From positions 121,673,552-121,737,551 of the forward strand of contig CM035160.1 of assembly GCA_020205615.1 (NCBI GenBank): a DNA stretch of 64,000 nucleotides, read 5' to 3'. The translations under genes were made by a program, and so were the position numbers. Below the pieces are notes generated by a model. The model saw nothing but the letters and a program-made list of their open reading frames with translations. It was not told the DNA's origin and searched no databases. Positions 47,038 to 58,858 of this stretch are shown one piece after another. Numbering within the stretch: position 1 is the stretch's first letter; every line of letters starts with the position of its first letter. Source of the stretch: Panax quinquefolius. Lineage: Eukaryota; Streptophyta; Magnoliopsida; Apiales; Araliaceae.

Positions 47038-49021
47038 TCTAGTCCTTTTTTGTTTTTAAGTTTCACTGGCTTGTTCAATACCTAAAGTACATAGATTATA
47101 AAAGATGTAAACAATAAAGAACAAACATTTAAATAGTTTGAATAATAAAGAATAAATTAGACTTTATAGACTACAATACATATAACATACAATAGATGAG
47201 AGAGAAAACTGCATTTTGACTAGTTCTAAGTTCTAACTGCCTTTGTTCATTATTACATTTTTCAAGACTACTTAAGCTGTGCAGTAATAATTATGGGATA
47301 CATCTAGCCTGTATTAGTTTTTCTTATAAATTAGACCAAAAACAATAAGATTTTGAAACCTTCAGTTTAGTTATCTTAGTGTGAGCTTTATGGAGTATAA
47401 TTCATTTACAATTAAATAGGATTCATTGCCTTAGTTTTTACCTTTTATAATGTTTCCATTTTTTGTCAGGTGTTAATCAATAACATTTTTCTTTACACTT
47501 GATTTGATATTGTTGTAAGTTCTTAAGCACCAAGTTTTTATACACTTCTTTCTTTACTGGGCATGTGTATCTGTGGTACCCACTTAGTATTGTAGCTGGT
47601 GGTACAACAAAAAAAATTATGGTTGTCACTAAAGATAATTTCCTGGGGAAATATATTTATAAAGACACTCTAGCTAGAAATCTGCAGCTATTATACAATG
47701 TATGTTTTGCATCTACTAATATCATAGAGTAAATTATAATGTCATGTTTAGAGTTGATTAAAGGTTCACTTGACAAAGTATCTATACATCTGGGAAAAGA
47801 ATTCGATGATATCTAGTGACATAATGAACACAACCCTTACTAATAATATTCTTGATCAGTATCTCAAGTCAAATTTGAGCAACCAAAGATGTTAGAAATA
47901 AAATATAAGGAAACAAGATTTTTGGAAAAGTTCTTCATTTGAACATTTTAGCAATTAGCTTGTGGGCATGGTTTAGAACTTCTAATTTCATGGAAGTTCA
48001 AATATGAGCTAACCATATTTCCAATTCACATTACCCAGCCAAGACATCAGGTAACCCAAAACAGATATCAATTATGACCCTTTTCTAATTATAATAACAA
48101 CAAACAAAAATTTACTCAATTCTTTAAGTAATTGCTAACTTACCTTGTTTAATTATTTTTTAATGTAAATTTCTTGATGCACAGCCCTGCTGTCCTCTTT
48201 TAATGTTGACTGATTCTATCTTCCAATCTAATAAGCTTTACCTCTTTGCCAAATTTGGTGATTAAAAAGAGCCCAAGAAGATTTGGTCTTATATTTGGAG
48301 TATATGTAGTTCAGTAGTTAGAGGAAAGAAAAATGGAATAGAATGGGTGAGTATTGGAATAAGGAGAGTTGATAATAACCACACTCTGTTATAATTTCTG
48401 TTATACTATGTTATCAACAATACTCCCAGTTCACAATGTATTCAATAAACACACATTAATCACAGAGCCAAGGCAAGAAAATCAAGAAGTAGAACCAATA
48501 ACAAAAATAAACCAACACAAAAAGCTTTTTTTAATGTGGAAGAGCAAAATATACCACATTAAAAAAAAATCTCAAGCAGCCATAGCAAAAAGATCAACGC
48601 AATCACAAAACTCAGAAACAAAGAAATCGCATCAGCAGCGTCAAAGAAATCACAAAACAGAAAATTTTAGATTCAAAGAAATTGCACCTGTAGTTTCCTC
48701 GAGAACAAAGATCTAGGATTTGAGCGAAGGAGAAGAGCAGCAGACAGGGGCGGCGGATCAAAGTGAATTAAACGGGAGAGATAATAGGGTTCAGATTGTA
48801 TTGTGGACAAAAGTGGGATTTTGTAATATAGTTGAAGTTGTTTTTATCCCAAAAAAACGTAAACTCGGTAAGAGGATACTCTGAATGGTATAGAATTGAT
48901 TTTAAATCTTAGCGATTAAGAGGCATTAAGAGGCAATAAATTTTTTACCAAACAAGTTTTTCCTCTGACCGAATCAGAGGCAAACCTATTAAGAGGTATT
49001 AAGACCTAATCAAACAGTACC
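47038..49021. other. Harbinger 5' non-coding region
   Basis: About 2 kb between the Myb-like gene and the right terminus. No gene is recognised. The Lys/Gln-rich 115-codon plus-strand frame at 48369-48716 lacks known motifs. The final ~200 bp hold subterminal repeats of the AAGAGG(T/C)ATTAAG type, common near Harbinger ends. Confidence 0.55.
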
Positions 49022-50306
49022 TAAGTATAAAAATAATCCAAACCCTCCTTTTGCATGTATTCTTTGATTACAAATCTTACTTTATATTTGTCTATAGATC
49101 CATCTGCTTTCATTTTCTTCTTGACTATCCACTTATATCTAAGAGGTTTAGAGCCTGGTGGGAGATCTACTAATTCCCACGTATGATTGTGCAGAATGAA
49201 TTCTACTTAACTATTTATAACCTCTTTCTAATATGGAGCTTCGGGACTCGACACCGCTTCTCTATAATTTTGAGGCTCATTTTCTAACAAATAAGTTAGA
49301 AAATTCAGAGCATAAGATTTTGATGTTCTAGCACGTTTACTACCTCTAGGTTCATCAATATCTTCTACCTCATGATCACTATTACTAACAGTGTCATAAG
49401 TTATTTTGTTTGAACTTGTTTCTCGTTCCTTAGAGCTTGGCTCTTGTTCCCTTTTATTAGAAAATACTGTTTCAAAGAATTCAACATATATTGACTCAAT
49501 ATTTTCATGTATTTCCTCTATTCTTGATTTATTAACCAAAAATCTATATGCACTGCTATTATTAGCATAACCCATGAATATACAATCTATTGTTTTTGAC
49601 CTATTTTCACCTTTTTGGGTGGAGGAACCATTATTTTTGCTAAACACCTCCACACTTTTAAGTGTTTATAAGAAGGCTTACGTCCTTTCTATAATTCATA
49701 GGTTGAAGCATTAGACTTCTTTTGAGGTATTCGGTTGATAATACAATTTACTAAAAGAATTGTTTCCTTCCACAAATTCTTAGGTAGGCCAGAACTTAAT
49801 AATAATGAATTCATCATTCTTTTCAAAGTTCTATTCTTTCTTTCTGCAACACCATTTTGTTGTGGTGAATAAGGTGCAGTTGTTTGGTGTATTATACTAT
49901 GTTGTGAACAAATTTCAATAAAAGAAAATTCATATTCCCCACCTCTATCACTTCTAACAATCTTGATCTTTTTATCAAGTTGGTTCTCAACCTCATTTTT
50001 GTAATGTATAAACATTTCTAAAGCCTCATCTTTACTTCTCAATAAGTAAACATAACAATATATTGTACAATCATTTATAAAAGTAATAAAATACTTCTTA
50101 CCTCCTCTTGTTTGTATATACTTTAAATCACATATATCGGTATGTATTAATTCAAGAGGTTACATGCTTTTTCAATTAATTTAAAAGAAGATTTTCTAAG
50201 TTCTGCCACAACGCAAACTTCATATTTATGATTAAAGTATATTTAAATCTCACATTTTGGCAAACATTCAATCTTAATTAATCTATGTATAGTATTATAA
50301 TTAACA
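49022..50306 (-). pseudogene. copia-1 integrase and reverse transcriptase start
   Basis: The minus-strand integrase core (49689-50042) has RSDRGGEYEF and NGVAERKNRTL (second Asp and Glu of the DDE triad), with the first Asp in HTDICDLKY just upstream (about 50130). The post-integrase region follows (frame 49228-49653): IFMGYANNSSAYRFLV, then the acidic linker and LENEPQNYREAVSSPEAPYW. The RT start PPGSKPLRYKW, KKKMKADGSIDKYKVR runs to 49022. A stop lies near 49688. At 50306 the element is cut by LTR D, so its integrase zinc finger, protease, gag and 5' LTR are outside this window. Confidence 0.92.
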
Positions 50307-51530
50307 TGTAAGACCCCAACTTTTTATAAATAAAATCGAATTTCCTCTACTTATTATTGTGAATAATAAGGTGTTAATTTGATATAATGCTTTGGTTATG
50401 GGTGAAATGTGTAAATTTTGCAAAATAAGCAAGTGGTTATAAAATATTCATTTTTGTCGGGGAAAATTCGTTTGGTCGTAGAATATTCTTTGTCGTGGAA
50501 TAATATTAAATGCAACAATGTGACCATTTGTGGGCCCATAACGAAAAATGGTGGGATGAAGAAAACGACAAGTTTGAGTTTTTACAAACTCTACGTAGTT
50601 ATTATCAATTAACACTATGGAATACCGTTTGGTTAAAATACGATGAATATGCGTGGTTGCATTAAAGAGTACTACGGTATTGCATGCAAGATTTTGAATT
50701 ATTGATTCTTACGTAAGAAGGCACTTCTCAATAATTATTATAGTAATTCTTTGCTCGATATTTTATTTTATTGATTCAATAATTGCTACGTTGATATTTT
50801 ATATTATTGTTGTTTCAATAATTGTCATTGCTGAAGATTTCCCATTATCGGATCAATAATTCATATTATTTGAATAATATTATTAGATAAAATTATTGGC
50901 AATGTCTAAAGAAGTTACATACATGAAAGGGGTTTGGTCACCTAATTGCGCGCATGATAAGGAGAAATCCTTATCGGAAAAGCTCTCTTTCCTAGAACGA
51001 TTGGTTGTCATAATTGTGATTCTGTAATATTATTTGTGAATAATTAATTATTAATTTATATGATATGGAAATATATATATTTTTATTTGGATATAAATGA
51101 AGGAATTGATGCTGAGGTGTTTTATCAGTATTTTGTCGGAATGGAGGTATTAAAAATCGTCCGTATGTGGATTTCGGGCATTTTCTGTTTGGAATTTGGA
51201 AAAACTTTCTTCTACAAAGTTGTACAGAATTAAAGTTCCTATGGAATGCACATAAAATTCGTATTTTTGTGATAAAATGGCTATTTATTATGAATTATTG
51301 AAGTTGCTGATTATTGTTTAGATTTAAAACATTTTGGAAATTTTCTAGAATGGGTGGGCCCCATTTTTGGTTGGTGAGAAATGTGCTAAAATTTTATTTC
51401 AAAAGTGGTGGGTGTGAATAGTAACAGGTAAAGCCATCAGGTAGTAGGTTAGTCTGATTTGGCGTCCTAAGCATTTTTCTATAAATAGGATGCTCTCGGA
51501 GGCACAATAGTTATCTAGAAGGGGTGAGGG
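50307..51530 (+). mobile_element. Plus-strand gypsy LTR 'D', U3 portion
   Basis: It begins TGTAAGACCCCAACTTTTTA, the same start as the F LTR in its sense direction, and stays similar to the F U3 for several hundred bases (TTTGATATAATG, TTTTGTCGGGGAA blocks). A TATA box CTATAAATAGG lies at about 51479-51489. Soon after it the sequence runs into G-rich DNA and the SIRE-type element, so only U3 is visible here. The 5 bp before it are TAACA (50302-50306). Its remaining part must lie beyond the window. Confidence 0.75.
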
Positions 51531-51552
51531 GGGAGGGGGGAGGGGGGGGGGT
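51531..51552. repeat. G-rich tract at the D/SIRE boundary
   Basis: Runs of G broken by single A residues, ending in a ten-base G run. It is either the insertion target or part of the SIRE-type LTR end; both are plausible. Confidence 0.7.
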
Positions 51553-52950
51553 TGAATAGATATTTAAAATTTCTTTTCGAAATACTTTGTTAGTTATGTT
51601 AACGATTCAAACACAGCGGAATTAAGATTTGTTTTATCTCCCTTTTAGATATAGTGAGTTAATGAGAGTGAGGCATATATAACAGTTATAGCAGTTATGG
51701 CAGTTATAGCAAGAGACACAACAGTTTTAAGTGGTTCAGAGCACTTAAAGCTCTTAGACCACTCTTCTACTCCTCGAGTAAGAAATCCACTAAGGATATC
51801 TGTTACACTTTCTGAATCTCACAGATTCCTTCTAGACCAGCAGTCTAGGCACTTCTTAGTTCACTCTTGAACTCTTCAAGTCCAGCAGACTTGAAACTTC
51901 TTACTTTACTTGATTAGTAATTGATTAGTTTTTGTTTGATGCTACTCAGTTGCTGTTAAGTACTTGTTCGAAAGAACTGAGTAGCTGAGCAAGCTTTCTC
52001 TTTTTCAGATCGTAGAGTTGAGCGTTGAGTGTTCTTCATCATTTTTGTTCAATGCTTGCTTAGTTGAATCATCTGCAGATGTTTTGCATATATGTGATCC
52101 TTGAAATCTATCAGTTGAAAACATCCGTTGAAGCATTAAATGCGTTTGACATTTCTGAACTTTGATGGAGACTTTTCTGCACATCTTCTGAATTGCATTC
52201 TGGCCCACTGACGCAGCAGACTACTTTCTCACCAAACACCTGAAAATGTGCTTTTCGTTGACCCAAAGTACTTTCCTTAGCTTCTTTAATACGTTTCCTT
52301 CGTTGTATACTAAGGATATCTTTTGTGCCATTGGGACTGGTGAAGACTTCAACATTTATAACCCATTCCACATTTGTTAGGATTTATTTTTAAACAAAAG
52401 GGTAAGGCTCGATGCTTCTGACACAGGCAGATGATATTCTACGATTCAGATTGTGGTGTCTTGCCACCTTGGTGCTTGATCCGATGCTAGTAAACGAGAA
52501 CACTACAATTTCTCTTGGATTGGCACACTAAGATCTTCACTTACTTGTATTGCAGACTCTACATTTTCGAGAGCACACTACGATCTCTGAGTTGGCTTCG
52601 GCAAACATCTGCACCACTCTACAATTTTTCGGAGAGGCCCTTCAAGGCAGACACACTACAATCCTCGATGCTCAACGATTTTGCCTTGGCTTCTGCAATC
52701 TCTTGATCAGCTCGATAGACTACAATTTTGTTAAAGCCTATCTATTATATCTCAAGTCATAGATCAACCTAACATCTTTGATCTCTTCATCTATACATTC
52801 AGTTACAGAATGATAAACATTAAAAGCTTAGATCAACCTAACAAATTTGATCTATCACTAAGTCCTTGTACATATATTCCTTGAAGGATTTTACATATAA
52901 TCATGAACATTTACTTTAAACATCAAATCAAAATATGCAGTCTCCCAACA
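51553..52950 (-). repeat. 3' LTR of SIRE-type element
   Basis: About 1.4 kb. On the minus strand it starts TGTTGGGAGACTGC at 52950, right after the polypurine tract (about 52951-52965). It ends near TCTATTCA at 51553; the left edge may instead lie within the adjoining G-run. It contains many CTACNAT-type motifs (see findings). Short frames inside (52005-52371, 52515-52762) are shadows. Confidence 0.8.
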
Positions 52951-53623
52951 ATCTCCCCTATTCGATATTGACATAACCAATGAGATTTGTGCCATGATTA
53001 TTAATTTCTAGATGAAGTTGCAGGAAAGTAAATATGACTTAATATTTTAGTGAGCAGCTGAAATTTCTAGAGAATAAGCAAGAATTTATTGATGTTTGAA
53101 GATGGATATTACAGTTAAGCTTAGTTACATCAATAAGAATTAAATTTCAGCTTATCTCTATTTCTTCGGCCTTTTGCCTCATGGAGGATTGGCATACTCC
53201 TCAGCTCTTCTTTTCCTGCTTGTTTCGTCTCTCCTGACTAGATCTTCCAGCTTGTTTTGACTTAGTCTTGGATTATGATCATGCCTATTCATGAATGCAG
53301 GATCTCCAATTGGCATTCTTAGGCCTATAGTGGTCACTTCTTGTGAGCTGGGAGTTGGCCCTTAACTCCTTAATGGTTGAGCCATGATAATTGGTTGTTG
53401 ATCAGATCGTTGAGTTTGATGGCTAGATCATGGAGTCTGTTGGTGAGACTGTGCCTCTGCCCTTGCCCTTGCCTTGATCTCCTTTCCCTTTATTCTCCCC
53501 CTTTATGTCAGCATCAAGGGCTTGTATGTCGTCAGATAGACGAGTCATGCCTTGGACAAGTTCGTTGAGCTGACTTTGGGATTGAGCAATGTCTTCTCGA
53601 TTCTCTTTGATTAAAGCATCAAA
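52951..53623 (-). other. SIRE-type 3' untranslated region and polypurine tract
   Basis: The polypurine tract on the minus strand (GAATAGGGGAGAT) borders the LTR. The rest up to the env-like region has broken fragments of a Pro/Gln-rich tail and no intact frame. Confidence 0.6.
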
Positions 53624-56295
53624 TCAAGCTTCCCTTCGTTGGAGGATATCCAGGACATTTTTAGTCTGCTTCATTTGGCTCATAAAAAATCCTTGGAATT
53701 CTTTCACTGTAGTTTTTAGATTCGTGATGCTGTCCATTATAAGGTTGTTCTGGGATTCCTGAGTCGTTTGCAAGAGAAGAACATCATCCATGTGTCTCTT
53801 AGCAGTTTGAAAGTGGATTTGATCCCGGTCATTTATGCTCTTAAATATCTCTTTTATGATCTCCCTAAGCTTTTTTGTGAGCTCAGAGCTTAGGGTGCTT
53901 GGGAGAGCATTGGCATCATTGATCATTTTAGTCAGTCTCATTTGAACAAGTTCAATGTGAGCTTCAAGACAATCGTCTATGTCCTTGGTCACTTTCTTGG
54001 ACGCTTCTGACAACTCAATTTTGGTGGAAAGATTTGAAAGGAGTTCACAGAGTTATGGATTATTTGGAGGAGGGGCCCTTGTGTATTGATTTTGTAGGGT
54101 GTAGAGAGCAAGATCAAGGTTGAAATATTCATTTGAGGACGAGGAGGGAATATCTGATGGAGGGGCTTGTGTTTGGGCTTCATGAGTAGGCGGCTCTATG
54201 ATTTGAGCGTGTAAGTCTATGATTTGGCTTGAGTCAGTAATCGTAGAGATGAGAGGAGATTGTATCAAAATAAAGTTGGGCATATTTGGTTCATTAGTTA
54301 TAAAATGTTGGGATCCTGTAACTGGGAATTGATTGAGTGGATTGAGGATCACTTCCAACCATTTTGGGAATTCATTGAATTGACTGAAGAATGATGGTGG
54401 ACAGTGATTAACCCTGAAAGAGATTGGGATAGATTATACGTCATGCCCATTCTTTGAAGAAGGACCATTTATGATCAGCTTTCTGGAAAAGTTGAGGTTG
54501 CCTGGAAATCCATGAGCTAGCACTGAGATTGTTGAATATGCTTTAAAGCTCCAGAACATGTGATCCCAGGAGTTGAGAATTTGAGCTCTATATAAAGGCA
54601 TCATGGGTAGATAGGAGAACAACGGATTGTAGTTAGCTCTCCTATACCCATCACAACCCACAGCTATAATTTTGACCTCATCATCATCTTCTTCTTTTTT
54701 GTCTTCTTTTGAAGATTCTACTACAACAATTACCTCTTTTGACTTTCTTGCTCTGGTGCTCTCTCATTCTCTTCAGGAGCAGCTCCTTTTGACATAGTGA
54801 TATCATGGGGCTCCCCCTCAATATGATCATCCATCTGCATTTCAAATAGCTCCCCCTCAACTGGAGCATTCTCTAGAGTGAGAACTTCAGGCAGCTCCCC
54901 CTCAACTTGAGCTATGTCCTTATGGCTTGCCTTGGATAACTCCTTCTCAGAAGCTATCTTTTTATCTTCTTCTTTAATTACTCCTTCATTGACGAGGATG
55001 TACTTTTTGACCAATTTTCTTCTTGGTTTCCTAGGCTTAGTCACAGCCTTAGGACTCTCTTCAGCTTCAGCTCTGAGTGGTCTATCAGTCTGAGAGTCTA
55101 TTGCAACAACTTCTTTGGGAGAGGAGTCCAGTCTGGTCTCTACGATCGGTAGAGACTCTACGATCGAAGAGATAAAGGGCCTCTTTGATTTGCGATTGTG
55201 TTTATTCTTCTTCAGCCAGCTGTTCTTTCCTTCTCAAGATCCTCAGAGTTACATTCTTGAGGTACATCAGTGGTTGACCCCTGGGGATCCTCTGCCATTT
55301 GAGCCTTCAGCTTTCTTTTGCCCTTGCTTTTTTTGACTAAAGGAATGGGTTCTTCTTTGTTGATCTCTTCCTCTTCTTCTTCAGTCTCCTTGACAACAGA
55401 CATGTTTCCTAGAATCCCTGATTCCTTTGCATCACCAGTCCTTCCACTAGACTCAGGCATCATTCTTAAATTCTCTGCTGGATTCCTTTTCCAGTTCTCG
55501 AATAGCTGCTGAGTCATTCTTCTGTTCGGATTGATGGACTCTCCTTCATCATCCCTAATCTTATCACCCAAAGAAGATTATAGGATGATGCTTATGAATC
55601 GCCCGTAGAGCATCTTCCCAAAGCTCTTTGATTTCTTCAAGCTTAGTATCCATTTCCCAATCCAGTTAAATTCCATAACTTATGGCTGTCATGAGCTTGA
55701 GATGCACTTCGTTTACAGAGTCATGGTTGGAGCTCTTGCAGCATATGCATTTCCCAACAATGTCTGCCAAAAATTCATACCTCTGGGGGAATTCTTTCTT
55801 CTTATACCCTCAGACAGTAGGAAGTTTCTTGTGGTGCATTCTCTTAAGTCCTTCATGAAAATCGATGCCCTCTATGAACGAAAACCCTTTCAATTTGAAA
55901 CCTAGTGCTAGATTTATGTCCTCAGCCTTAAGCTTTATTTCCACGTCCCTAACCCTCGTAGTGATGACGTCGTTCTTGAACGCACTATTTTTGTAGAATT
56001 CCTTTATCAGCTTATGGTAGATCCATGTTCTCATACCCAGAGCCTCTTCAAGACCAGCTTTCTTTATCAAAGACAGAGTTTTGAGAAACTTGGGGTCAGC
56101 TGTCTTGAACTCATCGAAACAGAGTCTGTAACCAGAGATGACATTTGAAGCTGCTATTGATTTCTTTGCACTATGTATGATTGTTTGAGCTTTTTTGAAA
56201 GTTAGGGTTTCTGCTTGTAGAGAGAGATGAGCTTTTTGAACTTCTAATTTCAAAAAGGTGTTTTCAAACTGTACTTGTAACTTCCCTCTCTCCAT
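53624..56295 (-). pseudogene. env-like third gene of SIRE-type element, broken
   Basis: Minus-strand pieces in order: 55810-56295, a folded domain (GYRLCFDEFKTADPKFLKTL, LGMRTWIYHKLIKEFYKN) of the kind annotated in plants as a putative plant transposon protein; 55212-55571, Glu-rich with basic KKSKGKRKLKAQ; 54730-55044, charged; 54434-54661; 54053-54358, Pro/Ser-rich; and 53624-54013, a long amphipathic helical part with coiled-coil spacing (MSEASKKVTKDID to the end). Frameshifts separate them. The position after pol, the Pro-rich part and the C-terminal coiled coil match the env-like ORF of SIRE elements. I see no clear membrane-spanning segment or signal peptide. Its true function is not established. 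Confidence 0.7.
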
Positions 56296-56435
56296 TTTCT
56301 TAGTGGGGTATGTGTCAAATTCTGCTTGGCTCTACGAATTTGACTGATGAGGAATGTACTGATTTGCCCTTAGCTCTTTCTGAGCTAATGTATCCTTTGG
56401 GAGGACTACAATCGTTGAGGTAGTCCTTATGATCA

Positions 56436-56640
56436 TCGAGTCTGCACTGAGATTGTCGAGTCTGCTTTGCATTTGTCGAGTCTGCTCTGCATTCATTGAG
56501 TCTGCTCTGCTTTCGTCGAGTCTGCTCTGCAATCGTCGAGTTTGCTCTGCTTTTGTCGAGTCTGTACTGTGAACGTCGAGTCTGCTCTGCTTTCATCGAG
56601 TATGTACTATGATCGTTGAGTCTGCCCGGGTCCTTGTGAT
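56436..56640 (-). repeat. 20 bp minisatellite in SIRE-type element
   Basis: About nine head-to-tail degenerate copies of a 20 bp unit, plus-strand consensus CGTCGAGTCTGCTCTGCTTT, lie between RNase H and the env-like region. Two minus-strand frames (56315-56596 and 56332-56532) read through it and give the repetitive peptides RADSTNA and EQTRR. Confidence 0.85.
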
Positions 56641-56954
56641 GAACTTTTAACTTAGCATTCTTCTCGGTTTAAGGTAGCTCAGGAAGGGCCAACCTCATAG
56701 AGTGAATCAAGGGTTAGGTTTATTCATGAGGCGCTTATTAGAGAGATTGCTTTGTTTTGTTGAACTTTTTCATCACAGGATGCTCCTTATTATATTGATG
56801 GAGCTCTGCCATCGTTGAGTTGGCACAACAATCGTTGAGTTTCATTTCACTGCAGCTCTACGATCGTGGACTTCCTTTGGTCATATCTATGATTTCGATC
56901 ATAGCCTTTATATCTGCATGGTTAGCACAAACTAGAGCATAGATCTCATGGCTA

Positions 56955-57248
56955 TTAATTAAGCATGCCTAGCTCACTTATTAATTTGTTAAACCTGGAT
57001 TCATCTAGAGGCTTTGTAAAGACATCAACAAGTTGATTTTCAGTAGGAATATATCGTAAAGATATAGTTCCATTTTTCACATGATCCCTAATGAAATGAT
57101 GCCTTATTTCTATATGCTTAGTTCTAGAATGCATGACAGGATTGTGTGTTATTGCTATGGCACTTGTGTTATCACAATGAACATGTATAGATTTGAATTC
57201 AAACCCATAGTCTGCTAGCTGATTTTTCATCCATAGGATCTCGAGCAC
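56955..57248 (-). pseudogene. SIRE-type RNase H
   Basis: A 97-codon frame with the C-terminal RNase H motifs IHVHCDNTSAIAITHNPV, HSRTKHIEIRHHFIRDH and PTENQLVDVFTKPLDE, ending at the natural pol stop (56955-56957). The N-terminal half of the domain (about 57249-57400) is out of frame and contains stops. Immediately upstream is the RT C-terminal part. Confidence 0.92.
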
Positions 57249-57401
57249 AAAGATTTGCCGCCAAAGAACAATGTATTCAAATTTTCCGTAGTTGAAGTAG
57301 ATACCGAGTTTTGCTTCTTGCTAAACCAGACACAAGTACATTTTCTAGCAACCCGCAGTGCCACTGGTACTTTTTACATCTATTTTGTAACTCAGTAAAA
57401 G

Positions 57402-58858
57402 TCAAAGATCTGTATATCCTGTTAGTTCAAATGAGGATTCCTTGGGATACCAAAGCCCTAAGTGAGGTGTGCCCTTGAGGTACCTGAAAATCCTTTTTAT
57501 AGCAGTTAAGTGTGATTCCTTAGGATTAGCTTGAAATCTAGCACATATGCATGTTACAAACATTATGTCTGGTCTACTGGCAGTCAGATATAGAAGAGAG
57601 CCTATCATACCTCTGTATTGAGTTATGTAAATATATACTTTTACCTTTTTCATCTTTGTCAAGCTTAGTTGCTGGAGCAATTGGGGTTTTTATGGGAGAG
57701 GTTGATTCAATGTCATACTTTTTAAGTAAGTGTTTAATGTACTTGGCTTGGTTTATGAAGATTCCTTCATCAGTCTGCTTTACTTGTAGTCCAAGGAAGA
57801 AGTTCAGCTCACCCATCATGTTCATTTCAAACTTGCCCTGCATAAGCTTGGAAAATCTCTTACATAACTTTTCATCAGTAGATCCAAAAATAATGTCATC
57901 AACATATATTTGAACTAATAAGACTTTGTCTTTATGCTTTCTATGAAATAATGTGGTATCTACTCTACCTCTAGTGAACCCATTTTTAAAATGAAAGTTA
58001 GTTAGTGTTTCATACCATGTTCTAGGTGCATGTTTAAGACTATATAAGGCTTTGTCTAATCTATAGACATAATTAGAAAGAGATGGATTGATGAAACCTA
58101 GAGGTTACTCTACATATACTTCTTCTTGAAGTTCACCATTTAGGAATGCACTTTTGACATCCATCTGAAAGACCTTGAACTTCATATGAGTAGCAAAGAC
58201 AAGGAATATTCTGATGGCTTCTAGTCTGGTCATCGTTGTTAATGCCTTCTTCCTTAGAATAACCCTTGGCTACCAGTCTTGCCTTATTCCTTGTTATTAC
58301 TCCATCTTCATCCATCTTGTTTATAAAGACCCACTTGGTTCCAATGATAGGATGACTTTTTGGTCTTGGAACCAATCTCCATACTTTACTTCTTTCAAAC
58401 TGATTAAGTTCTTCCTGCATGGCTTCTATCCAGCTGGATTCTTCCATAGCATCCTCTATCTTCTTAGGTTCCATTTGTGACATGAAGCTTAGATAGAAAC
58501 ATTTATTTTGGGTGACAGCTCTTGTTTTGACTCTTGCACTAGGATCTCCAATGATTAAGTCTTGAGTGTGATCTCTTGCCCATCTATTTATTGTTGGAAC
58601 ATCTGTCCTAATGCCTTCTTGTCTGAGATCTTCAAGATCAATTTCTGCTTCTTGATGTGGGGGTTCGTTGTCTTGCGTAGGCCTCTCTACGATGTCATTT
58701 CCTTGCTCAACGATTTCACTGTCTGGAACTACGATTGTAGTGTTGAGCTTGACGACCTCGTTCGTAGTGTCTAAACTGTCGTTCGTAGTGTCTTGAGGCA
58801 CTGTTTTGTCCAAGTCTATTTCATCAAAGATGATGTGGATCGAGACTTCAACACTCAG
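57402..58858 (-). pseudogene. SIRE-type reverse transcriptase and integrase-RT linker
   Basis: Frame 58133-58813 (open to 58858) has the acidic linker, then RT motifs WIEAMQEELNQFERSKVWRL, GTKWVFINKMDEDGVITR and NKARLVAKGYSKEEG, then shifts frame near 58250. Broken pieces follow (MDVKSAFLNG region about 58130-58160), then the catalytic YVDDIIFGS (about 57890-57915), GKFEMNMMGELNFFLGLQVK (frame 57574-57843) and YRGMIGSLLYLTASRPDI (frame 57402-57680). The parts are collinear with copia RT but at least two frameshifts and several stops intervene. The right edge at 58858 is where LTR H entered. Confidence 0.92.

Larger units (their letters stand above)
44004..49021 (-). mobile_element. PIF/Harbinger DNA transposon with two genes
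   Basis: 5.0 kb, with ends GGTGGTGTTTGATAAAAC (left) and, reverse-complemented, GGTACTGTTTGATTAGG (right). The 3 bp duplication TAA lies at 44001-44003 and 49022-49024. Removing it restores the copia-1 RT sequence around DTYSPVT. It carries the two genes typical of autonomous PIF/Harbinger elements: a DDE transposase (HARBI1-like) and a Myb/SANT-like partner, both on the minus strand. Stops in both show it is no longer active. Confidence 0.92.
51553..58858 (-). mobile_element. SIRE-type Ty1/copia element with env-like region, 3' portion
   Basis: A minus-strand element inserted in LTR D. From right to left it shows an integrase-RT linker, RT, RNase H, a long env-like region, the polypurine tract AATAGGGGAGAT, and the 3' LTR. 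The GGGGAGATTGTTGG junction and an env-like ORF after pol are traits of the SIRE (Maximus) copia lineage. At 58859 LTR H cuts it within the linker, so gag, protease, integrase core and 5' LTR are outside the window. Confidence 0.85.

Noticed and set aside
48369..48716. 115-codon plus-strand Lys/Gln-rich frame
   Set aside because: It is in the non-coding 5' part of the Harbinger element, low complexity and antisense to both genes.
57551..57913. 120-codon plus-strand frame
   Set aside because: It is an exact antisense shadow of the SIRE-type RT, including the YVDD region.
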